DNA from: Gammaproteobacteria bacterium
GTDB lineage: Bacteria; Pseudomonadota; Gammaproteobacteria; Steroidobacterales; Steroidobacteraceae
Length of the DNA stretch: 6,467 nt
Direction: 5' to 3'
NCBI GenBank assembly: GCA_030830595.1
Contig: JAURMS010000165.1
Location: 1 to 6,467, forward strand
The translations under genes and the position numbers were made by a program. The notes under the pieces were generated by a model. The model was not told the DNA's origin, did not search any database, and saw only the letters and a program-made list of their open reading frames with translations. Numbering within the stretch: position 1 is the first letter of the stretch; the number at the start of each line of letters is the position of its first letter. This document shows, one piece after another, positions 1 through 5,585 of the stretch.

Positions 1-2
1 GA

Positions 3-698
3 ACGCTCGTCGAGGGGCGGCCCCTGATCCAGACCATGCTGGTGCCGCGCAGCGACTACCGCATCGAGGACACCTGGCATGTCATGGGACTGCAGGGTAC
101 GGGCTCCAAGGACATCGTCATCGACGAGCCGGTGTTCGTGCCCAACCGCCGCATCCATTCGCAGATGGACGGCTACTACGCGATGCGGGACGAGCCCGGG
201 ACGCTGTACGCCATGCCCTGGGCGCAGATCTTCGCCGCCACCGTGGCGACACCGCAGATCGGCGCCGCCCGCAGGGCCCTTCGGCTCTTCACGGAAAAGG
301 CCACCACCAGCAGCACCGACCCGACCAAGTTGAAGGGCGACCCGGACATCCTCCGGCGCGTGGCAGAAGCCAAGGCCCTGATCGACGGCGCGGAAGAGAC
401 CCTGCTGCGGAATTTCACCGCCATGATGGACTGCCTCAACCGGGGCGAAGAGATTCCCCTGCTGGATCGCGTGCGCTACCGCTACGAGACCGGCTCCATC
501 GCCACCCAGATGATGAAGGCCGTGGACCTGCTGTTCGAAGTGGGCGGCGGGCGCTCGGTATTCAACGGCTCGGAGCTGCAGGACATCTGGCACGACATCC
601 ACATCACCCGGGCTCACGTGGCCAACAACCCGATCCCACTGGCCCGGAACTACGGAAACATGCTGCTGGGGGGCGACAATGCCGACTTCTTCGTCTGA
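3..698 (+). CDS. Group D flavin-dependent monooxygenase (HsaA/HpaB-type, acyl-CoA dehydrogenase fold), 3' part
   Basis: The reading frame is open from base 3, so the 5' end lies outside the window; the ATG at 36 is internal. About 231 residues are visible, against roughly 390-400 for the family, so the N-terminal FMN/FAD-binding part is missing. Bases 75-113 encode W-H-V-M-G-L-Q-G-T-G-S-K-D, the characteristic motif of this family at the start of the C-terminal helical domain. The conserved C-terminal stretch F-E-V-G-G-G...W-H-D-I-H...H-V-A-N-N-P lies at about 534-632. Known relatives (HsaA, TesA2, HPA hydroxylase C2) use reduced flavin from a separate reductase to hydroxylate a phenol ortho to its OH. 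No reductase gene is visible here. The overlapping dioxygenase gene supports a phenol-to-catechol role in the cytoplasm. True acyl-CoA dehydrogenases and DszC- or pigment-type hydroxylases share the fold, so the exact substrate is open. Confidence 0.85.
   Translation, partial: TLVEGRPLIQTMLVPRSDYRIEDTWHVMGLQGTGSKDIVIDEPVFVPNRRIHSQMDGYYAMRDEPGTLYAMPWAQIFAATVATPQIGAARRALRLFTEKATTSSTDPTKLKGDPDILRRVAEAKALIDGAEETLLRNFTAMMDCLNRGEEIPLLDRVRYRYETGSIATQMMKAVDLLFEVGGGRSVFNGSELQDIWHDIHITRAHVANNPIPLARNYGNMLLGGDNADFFV
668..673 (+). promoter_or_regulatory. G-rich ribosome binding site of the dioxygenase gene
   Basis: A run of six G lies five bases before the ATG at 679, inside the last codons of the upstream hydroxylase gene. 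It supports this start and fits translational coupling of the two overlapping genes. A GGGGGG run is a weaker Shine-Dalgarno match than GGAG, so coupling may matter for expression. Confidence 0.5.
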
Positions 699-1593
699 GT
701 CCCACGCACCGGGTATCGGCGGCCTGGGCTACGTGCTCCTGCAGGCCGTCGACCTCGAGGCCTGGCGCGGCTTCGGCACGGGGGTGGTCGGGGCCATGGA
801 GGTGGCGATGCCCCGCCAGTGCCTCGGGCTCAAGATCGACGAGCATCCCTACCGGGTGCTGGTCACCCAGGGTGATGCCGACCGGCTGCTGGCCATGGGC
901 TGGGACATGCGCTCCGCCCAAAACCTGGCGGCCATGCGCGCGCGCCTGGAATCCAAGGGCCTCGAGATCCTGGAGCGCAGTCCGGAAGAGGCCAGCCTGC
1001 GCTGCGTCGAATCGCTGTTCGCGGTCAAGGATCCCCTGGGCAACGACGTCGAGTTCTACCACGGCAGGACCGGCTGTGGCGGAGCCTTCGCCTCCCCGAT
1101 CGGCGTGCCGGGCTTCGTGACCGAGGGCATGGGCCTCGGCCACCTGGTGCTGGCAGCGGCGGGCGCAGAACAAGCCGCCTATACGTTCTATCGCGACACG
1201 CTGGGCCTTGGCGACAGCGACACGCTGACCCTGCCACCCATGGCCGAAGGCTACCCCCCCATCCAGGTCAACTTCCTGCACGCGGACAATCCCCGTCACC
1301 ACAGCCTGGCACTGTGCAACCTGCCGAGCCCCAGCGGCGTCATGCACCTGATGGTGGAGTTGCCCTCCGTGGACGAGGTCGGTCGCTGCCATGACCGGAC
1401 GCTCGCGGGCGGATGGGGCCTGATGGCCAGCCTCGGCAGGCACTGCAACGACAACATGTTTTCTTTCTACGTGAAGGGACCCGGGGGCATCACCCTGGAA
1501 ATCGGCAGTGAGGGACGGCAAGTAGACTGGTCGACCGTCGAGCCGACGGTCAGCACCATCCCGGATTACTGGGGCCACGCCTACCAGTTCTGA
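679..1593 (+). CDS. Type I extradiol ring-cleavage dioxygenase (HsaC/TesB/BphC-type, VOC superfamily)
   Basis: The 304-residue protein has the length and two-domain vicinal-oxygen-chelate layout of 2,3-dihydroxybiphenyl 1,2-dioxygenase relatives. The N-terminal domain spans about 12-130 and the catalytic domain about 148-300. By motif alignment the Fe(II) ligands are His155 (G-L-G-H), His223 (V-M-H-L-M-V-E) and Glu274 (I-T-L-E-I-G). Second-sphere residues also present are His208 (N-P-R-H-H-S), His255 (L-G-R-H), Asn257, Asp258 and Tyr264, matching His195, His241, Asn243, Asp244 and Tyr250 of LB400 BphC. The family opens catechols next to the diol (meta-cleavage) in the cytoplasm. The tail E-G-R-Q-V-D...Y-W-G-H resembles the steroid enzyme HsaC. 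The gene overlaps the hydroxylase by 20 bases, which implies one transcript and sequential steps. The catechol substrate (steroid, biphenyl-like or other) is inferred only. Confidence 0.92.
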   Translation: MPTSSSESHAPGIGGLGYVLLQAVDLEAWRGFGTGVVGAMEVAMPRQCLGLKIDEHPYRVLVTQGDADRLLAMGWDMRSAQNLAAMRARLESKGLEILERSPEEASLRCVESLFAVKDPLGNDVEFYHGRTGCGGAFASPIGVPGFVTEGMGLGHLVLAAAGAEQAAYTFYRDTLGLGDSDTLTLPPMAEGYPPIQVNFLHADNPRHHSLALCNLPSPSGVMHLMVELPSVDEVGRCHDRTLAGGWGLMASLGRHCNDNMFSFYVKGPGGITLEIGSEGRQVDWSTVEPTVSTIPDYWGHAYQF

Positions 1594-1609
1594 GGTGCCT
1601 CCCACGGCC

Positions 1610-1638
1610 TTGACGGGCCGCTGGCAATGGCGTAACAA
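1610..1638 (+). promoter_or_regulatory. Candidate sigma70-type promoter before the TetR-family gene
   Basis: TTGACG (1610-1615) matches the -35 consensus at five of six bases. Exactly 17 bases later TAACAA (1633-1638) matches the -10 consensus at three of six. It lies in the 86-base gap between the dioxygenase and the regulator gene and would give a leader of about 35 bases. The weak -10 leaves co-transcription with the dioxygenase equally possible. Confidence 0.3.
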
Positions 1639-1667
1639 GCTTTCTTTAACAGCAGGCGATCGACGCC

Positions 1668-1671
1668 GGAG
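1668..1671 (+). promoter_or_regulatory. Ribosome binding site that decides the TTG start of the TetR-family gene
   Basis: GGAG lies eight bases before the TTG at 1680. The frame has a TAA stop at 1647-1649 and no ATG or GTG between that stop and 1680, and the next in-frame start codons lie far inside the DNA-binding domain. TTG is therefore the only start that keeps the whole domain. Confidence 0.65.
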
Positions 1672-1679
1672 CCGCTGCA

Positions 1680-2288
1680 TTGCGCCGAAAAAAACCCGTC
1701 CAGGAACGCGCCAAGGTCACGTCCGACTCCATCCTGGAGGCGGCCGAGATCATCATCGTCAACGAGGGCTACGAGAAGGCCACCACCAACTACATCGCGG
1801 AGAAGGCCGGGGTCAGCATCGGGTCGCTATACCAGTACTTTCCCAACAAGGAAGCGATCATTTCGGCGCTCATCGAGCAGCAGGTGTCGCGAGTGTCTAT
1901 GGGGCTCAGGACCGTGCTTCGCCAGTGCATGGAGCGCCCGCTGGAGGAGGCCAGCGTGATGGCCTACTCGTTCCTCCTGCACAACCTGCGTGAGAAGAAG
2001 GAACTGTTCTACCTGCTCCCGAAGCGCTCACCCGAACTCATCGAGCTGACCCACAACCTGTCGGTCGAGCGGTTCACCCACCAGACCGCACTCGCCCTGC
2101 TGGAACAGCACCGTGACGAGATCGTGGTGAAAGATCTCGAGAAAGCGCTGGCCATCCTCGAGATCGGCATCCTGGCCAACATCCGCAAGTTCATCCTCGG
2201 CGAGCACGTCGACATGACCGACGAGGAATTCGTCCACCTGGTCTCGCGGCTGTCCACCGCGTTCCTCAAGTCCGACATCATGGCCTGA
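1680..2288 (+). CDS. TetR/AcrR-family transcriptional regulator
   Basis: The 202-residue protein is of normal length for the family. The N-terminal DNA-binding domain spans about residues 10-60. The helix-turn-helix covers about 35-54, with T-T-N-Y-I-A-E-K-A-G-V-S-I-G-S-L-Y-Q-Y-F followed by P-N-K-E, the classic TetR signature. The basic N-terminus (M-R-R-K-K) is typical. The C-terminal ligand-binding and dimerisation part (about 65-200) is helical and not diagnostic. Family members are mostly repressors released by a small ligand, often a pathway intermediate or its CoA thioester. Its place directly downstream of the ring-cleavage genes suggests control of this locus. Translation starts at TTG, preceded by GGAG. 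The gene ends with TGA at 2286-2288, inside a perfect inverted repeat, and it converges with the receptor gene. I see no convincing operator for it in the window. Confidence 0.92.
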   Translation: MRRKKPVQERAKVTSDSILEAAEIIIVNEGYEKATTNYIAEKAGVSIGSLYQYFPNKEAIISALIEQQVSRVSMGLRTVLRQCMERPLEEASVMAYSFLLHNLREKKELFYLLPKRSPELIELTHNLSVERFTHQTALALLEQHRDEIVVKDLEKALAILEIGILANIRKFILGEHVDMTDEEFVHLVSRLSTAFLKSDIMA

Positions 2289-2306
2289 GGCCCCACGGCC
2301 TCAGGC
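2283..2306 (+). terminator. Stem-loop at the end of the TetR-family gene, likely terminator
   Basis: GCCTGAGGCC (2283-2292) and GGCCTCAGGC (2297-2306) form a perfect 10-bp stem around a CCAC loop. The stop codon of the regulator gene lies in the left arm. No T-run follows on either strand, so it lacks the second half of a classical intrinsic terminator. Because it sits between convergent genes it may act in both directions. Confidence 0.6.
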
Positions 2307-2309
2307 GCA

Positions 2310-2331
2310 GGGTCAGGTCAGAACCTGACCC
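2310..2331 (-). terminator. Stem-loop at the end of the TonB-dependent receptor gene, likely terminator
   Basis: GGGTCAGGT (2310-2318) and ACCTGACCC (2323-2331) form a perfect 9-bp stem with a four-base loop. The stem carries the last codons of the receptor (V-R-F), and its TGA stop (2318-2320 on the minus strand) sits at the loop. It begins three bases after the hairpin of the convergent regulator gene. There is no T-run on either side. Confidence 0.5.
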
Positions 2332-4657
2332 GACCCTGGACCGCGAGGGTCCTGCCCCGTTCGATCAGCTCGAAATAGGATCCTGACGAGGCGATCACGT
2401 CGGTGCTGGAGGCGACCACCTTTTCGTCGGTCAGGTTGTTGCCGACCAGGGCGATGCTCCAGCGGTCATCCGCATCGCCGATGCCGATCCGCAGGCCATA
2501 CTTCTGCCAGGCGTCCTGCTCCGTGTTGGGATCGCGGTCCACCGCCACGTAGTAAGCGCCCGAGAAGTTGGCCGAGCCAGTGATGGTCAGCTTGAGGTTG
2601 CTGCCCAATTCGGTCTCGTAGTCCGCCTGCACGCTCCCCGAGTAGCTGGGTGCAAACGGCGGCGCCTTGCCCGACAGGTCCTGGCTGCAGGGCTCCCCCG
2701 CCCCCGCGGCGATGAAGGCCTGCAGGGCGTTGCAGCCGGCATTGCGATAGTTGTCGTACTGGGCATCGAGCAGGGCCAGGCTGGCGCTGAGCCTCAGGCT
2801 GTCGTTGGCCTGCCAGACCATCTCAGCCTCCAGGCCCTGGCTGGTGAGGCCGCCCACGTTGGCGATCGAGATGTAGGCGCCGGTCGCCGTGAACTGGGGC
2901 ACCGCCTGCTGCAGGTCGGTGTAGTCGTTACGGAAGGCCGACAGGTTCAGGGACAGCGAGCGGTCCATCAGGTAGGACTTGATGCCCACCTCGAAGCTGT
3001 CCACGGTTTCAGGCTGGAACACCAGCAGGTCCGGATCGCCGGTCAGCTCCACGGCATCGAGACCACCCGCCTTGAAGCCCTCGCTGTACTTGGCGTACAT
3101 CGACACGTCATCAGACGGCTGGTATTGCAGGGTGATGGAGGGCAGCAACTTGTCGTCCTCCACTCGCCCGGCCGTGGCATGTTCGTTGATGCCGGTGAGC
3201 AGCCCCGCCAGGAACTGCAGGATCGGGGCAGGCAGCGGGGTCGAGGTCAGGCCGTAGGGGTCATTGGCCGTGGCGTTGGTGGCCGTGCCGATGCCGGTCT
3301 TCTTCGACTTGGTGTAGCGCAAGCCGCCGGTCAACGACCAGGTCTCGGACAGCGGTATCGTCGCCGACCCGAAGGCGGACCAGGCCCGTTCCTCCTGATT
3401 GAGGGTCAGGGCGCCCGCCAGGGGCGTGAACGGCAGCAGCGCATCCAGGTCGAAGCCCGGCAGGATGAAGGTGGCGAAGGGGAAGTTCAGGGTCGTGCCG
3501 ACAGCGAGGTCGGTATCGAGCAGGTAGAGCCCCAGGGTGTGCTGGATCTTGGCATCCGCTGCCGACACCAGCCGGAACTCGAACTCCCGCTGTTCCTGTT
3601 CCTCGACCTGGCTATAGGAGACGAAGTCCAGCGGCGTGCCGTCGGTGTCCGCCGAGAGCAGGTAGTCGTACTTGGCAATGGAGGCCTGGGCCACGAAGCC
3701 GAGTCCGTTGGCGTTGCTCTTCTCGAGCCTGAACACGTACTCGTCGGTATCAAGGCTGCCCTGCTCCCCCGGGCCGCTGGCGCGGCGATAGTCCAGGTCG
3801 GTTTCCTGACCCAGCAGCAGCGCGAAGCCGCAGGAGAAGGTGGTCTCCACCAAAAACGGCGCCGGCGGCGGACAGTTGGTGAGCTGCACCGGAAAGGGTG
3901 CCCCGGTGTCCTGCTCACCATGCTCCAGCTTGAAACTGGCCCCCCAGTCATCGGAGATCTTCAGCAGTGAAGACAGGCGGACGAACTTGTCCTCGGTCTC
4001 CGGGTTGCGGCCGCCGAGCGCGGTGTTCTTGATGTAACCGTCCATCTCGGAATAGCGGGCCGCGAGGCGTACGCCCAGCTTGCCCGGGACCACCGCCCCG
4101 CCGAGGGCCGCTTCTACGGCGGTTTCCTTGGCTTCTACCTCGTAGGAGGCCTGGGCGTAGCCGTCAAACCCTTCGAGCTCCGGCTTGCGGGTGGTCACGC
4201 TGAAGGCACCACCGATGGCATTGTTGCCAAAGTAGATCGTCTGCGGCCCGCGCAGCACCTCAATGCGCGCGAGGTCGACCATCGTTGATTGCGCGTAGCG
4301 GGAGCGGCCGTGAAACACGCCGTCCACGAAAGTGGGAACCGCCTGCTCAAAACCGGCGTTTGAGCCCGAACTCACGCCGCGGATCGAAATGTTGCCGGCA
4401 ACCGCGTCCTCGGTGACGAAGACGTTGGGCAGCCAGTCGGCCAGGTCGCCTAGGCCGTTGATCTGCTGGTCCTGCAGGACCTCGCCGGAGACCACCTGGA
4501 TGGAGATGGGCACGTCCTTGGCCGATTCCTCGCGCTTCTGGGCGCTGACTATGATCTCCTCCAGCATCTGGGCCCTGGCCGGCATGGCCATCGCCACCGC
4601 CGTGGCCAAGGCCACCGAACCGCACAGCCGGGACCCCGAGGTTCTCGTCGTCTTCAT
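2318..4657 (-). CDS. TonB-dependent outer-membrane receptor
   Basis: The protein is 779 residues from the ATG at 4657. This start is preferred over one 31 codons upstream because it begins directly with a signal peptide (M-K-T-T-R..., hydrophobic core about 12-26, likely cleavage after A-R-A at 29) and follows a G7 tract. A TonB box (E-E-I-I-V-S-A-Q, 33-40) comes next. The plug domain spans about 45-160, with I-S-I-R-G-V near 90-95 and the R-G-P-Q-T-I-Y-F-G-N-N-A-I-G-G-A motif at 136-151. The 22-stranded beta-barrel follows and ends in V-R-F, the usual C-terminal Phe. Such receptors import substrates across the outer membrane using TonB/ExbBD energy. Nothing points to siderophore use, and neighbouring catabolic genes suggest an organic substrate. 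The mature protein has only four cysteines (262/276 and 642/657). It is convergent with the TetR-family gene. Confidence 0.95.
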   Translation of the reverse strand: MKTTRTSGSRLCGSVALATAVAMAMPARAQMLEEIIVSAQKREESAKDVPISIQVVSGEVLQDQQINGLGDLADWLPNVFVTEDAVAGNISIRGVSSGSNAGFEQAVPTFVDGVFHGRSRYAQSTMVDLARIEVLRGPQTIYFGNNAIGGAFSVTTRKPELEGFDGYAQASYEVEAKETAVEAALGGAVVPGKLGVRLAARYSEMDGYIKNTALGGRNPETEDKFVRLSSLLKISDDWGASFKLEHGEQDTGAPFPVQLTNCPPPAPFLVETTFSCGFALLLGQETDLDYRRASGPGEQGSLDTDEYVFRLEKSNANGLGFVAQASIAKYDYLLSADTDGTPLDFVSYSQVEEQEQREFEFRLVSAADAKIQHTLGLYLLDTDLAVGTTLNFPFATFILPGFDLDALLPFTPLAGALTLNQEERAWSAFGSATIPLSETWSLTGGLRYTKSKKTGIGTATNATANDPYGLTSTPLPAPILQFLAGLLTGINEHATAGRVEDDKLLPSITLQYQPSDDVSMYAKYSEGFKAGGLDAVELTGDPDLLVFQPETVDSFEVGIKSYLMDRSLSLNLSAFRNDYTDLQQAVPQFTATGAYISIANVGGLTSQGLEAEMVWQANDSLRLSASLALLDAQYDNYRNAGCNALQAFIAAGAGEPCSQDLSGKAPPFAPSYSGSVQADYETELGSNLKLTITGSANFSGAYYVAVDRDPNTEQDAWQKYGLRIGIGDADDRWSIALVGNNLTDEKVVASSTDVIASSGSYFELIERGRTLAVQGRVRF

Positions 4658-4771
4658 TTCGCCCCCCCGCGGAACACACAGGTCCGCAATTTTGATAGCC
4701 CGAAGATTTATCACGGCGCCCCGGCGATTTTCCGCTCGCAATCGACTCACTTTGTGCTTGGTCCCGGCCGC
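4658..4771 (-). promoter_or_regulatory. Leader region between the crotonase and receptor genes
   Basis: This 114-base gap is long enough for an independent promoter or a processed leader. On the minus strand it holds an A/T-rich patch (about 4688-4714) with GATAAAT and TATCAAAAT, either of which could be a -10 element. I find no well-spaced -35 for either. Just before the ATG is a run of seven G (4662-4668) with a four-base spacer, the likely ribosome binding site. Confidence 0.35.
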
Positions 4772-4782
4772 TCAACGGCCGG
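4764..4782 (-). terminator. Stem-loop around the stop codon of the crotonase gene
   Basis: CCGGCCG (4764-4770) and CGGCCGG (4776-4782) form a perfect 7-bp GC stem. The five-base loop contains the TGA stop codon of the crotonase gene (4772-4774 on the minus strand). No T-run follows in that direction, so it could terminate weakly, protect the upstream mRNA end, or set different levels for the receptor message. Confidence 0.4.
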
Positions 4783-5566
4783 TAAAGCGGGGCTTCTCCT
4801 TGCGCTGGAAGGCCTCCAGGGCAATCCGGTGGTCATCCAGCAGCTGGGTGACGTTCTCGAAGGCCGCCGCCCGGTCGATGATGGCGTTGGCGGTGACCCG
4901 GAGCCCGGCATTGATGGCCGCCTTGGTCCACTTGATGGAGTGGGTTGCCCCGGCGGCCAGGCGAGCAGCCATCTCGGCCACCCGCGCATCCAGTTCCTCC
5001 CCGGGAACGGCCTCCGTAATCAGGCCGATGGCAGCGGCCTCCTCCGCCTTGACGGCCTCGCCGGTCAGCAGGTAGCGCCGTGCCCGGGCATAGCCGATCA
5101 GCTGCGGCCACATCACGGCCCCGCCGTCCCCCGCCACGAGCCCGATCGAGACATGTGGATCGGCAAAGGCCGAACGGGGCGTGGCATAGACGAAGTCGCA
5201 GAACAGGGCGAGCGAGCAGCCGAGGCCTATGGCCGGACCATCCACCTTGGCGATGATCGGCTTTTCGAGGTCGAGCAGCGAGTTCTGGATCCGCCGGTCG
5301 CGCTTGATGGCCGCGCTGGTGGCGAAGGCATCCCCGTGCATGGCCAGCAGCCAGTTCAGGTCGCCGCCGGCACAGAAGGCACCGCCCGAGCCCTGCAGGA
5401 CCACTACATCCACCTCCTCGTCGCCATCGATGTCGACGAAGATCCGCGACAGTTCCTCGTGCAGGCCGGGATTGATGGCGTTGCGTGTCTCCGGGCGATT
5501 GATGGTGATGGTCAGGATGCGATCCTGGCAATCGATCCGCAGGCTTTCGTAGTGGGCGTAATTCAT
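4772..5566 (-). CDS. Crotonase-fold enoyl-CoA hydratase/isomerase family protein, non-canonical active site
   Basis: The 264-residue protein has the usual crotonase length. The N-terminal I-T-I-N-R-P-E-T-R-N-A-I (20-31) and the first oxyanion-hole motif F-C-A-G-G-D-L (64-70) are clear. The second is G-L-G-C at 114-117, followed by S-L-A-L-F-C-D (118-124). By motif alignment with rat mitochondrial enoyl-CoA hydratase, Glu144 corresponds to Ser118 and Glu164 to His138 (A-D-P-H-V-S-I-G-L), so both catalytic glutamates are absent. An Asp at 147 (A-G-D-G-G) lies near the acyl pocket. The family binds acyl-CoA thioesters in the cytoplasm, but the reaction here may be hydrolysis, isomerisation or C-C cleavage rather than hydration. 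The ATG follows GGAG at ten bases. The gene lies 19 bases after the acyl-CoA ligase gene, so the two are almost certainly co-transcribed. Confidence 0.9.
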   Translation of the reverse strand: MNYAHYESLRIDCQDRILTITINRPETRNAINPGLHEELSRIFVDIDGDEEVDVVVLQGSGGAFCAGGDLNWLLAMHGDAFATSAAIKRDRRIQNSLLDLEKPIIAKVDGPAIGLGCSLALFCDFVYATPRSAFADPHVSIGLVAGDGGAVMWPQLIGYARARRYLLTGEAVKAEEAAAIGLITEAVPGEELDARVAEMAARLAAGATHSIKWTKAAINAGLRVTANAIIDRAAAFENVTQLLDDHRIALEAFQRKEKPRFTGR

Positions 5567-5585
5567 GTGTCGGTTGCTCCGCTCG

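Noticed and set aside
604..1680. Long minus-strand open frame of 358 codons opposite the dioxygenase gene
   Set aside because: It mirrors the codon structure of a clear dioxygenase gene in GC-rich DNA, and its translation shows a low-complexity, shadow-like composition without a recognisable domain.
1595..1993. Plus-strand frame of 132 codons overlapping the start of the TetR-family gene
   Set aside because: It is out of frame with the clear helix-turn-helix protein, and its translation has no recognisable motif.
3125..3970. Plus-strand open frame of 281 codons opposite the receptor gene
   Set aside because: Its product is dominated by G, Q, R, E and V in a pattern expected from the antisense of a beta-barrel gene, and the receptor frame is unambiguous over the whole stretch.
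4718..4745. Short inverted repeat CGATT/AATCG upstream of the receptor as a TetR operator
   Set aside because: The arms are only five bases with a ten-base spacer and no second copy appears near the regulator, so chance is a sufficient explanation.
4658..4750. N-terminal extension of the receptor to an ATG at 4750
   Set aside because: The extra 31 residues are charged and precede a complete signal peptide, which must be at the N-terminus; the start at 4657 has a G-rich ribosome binding site.
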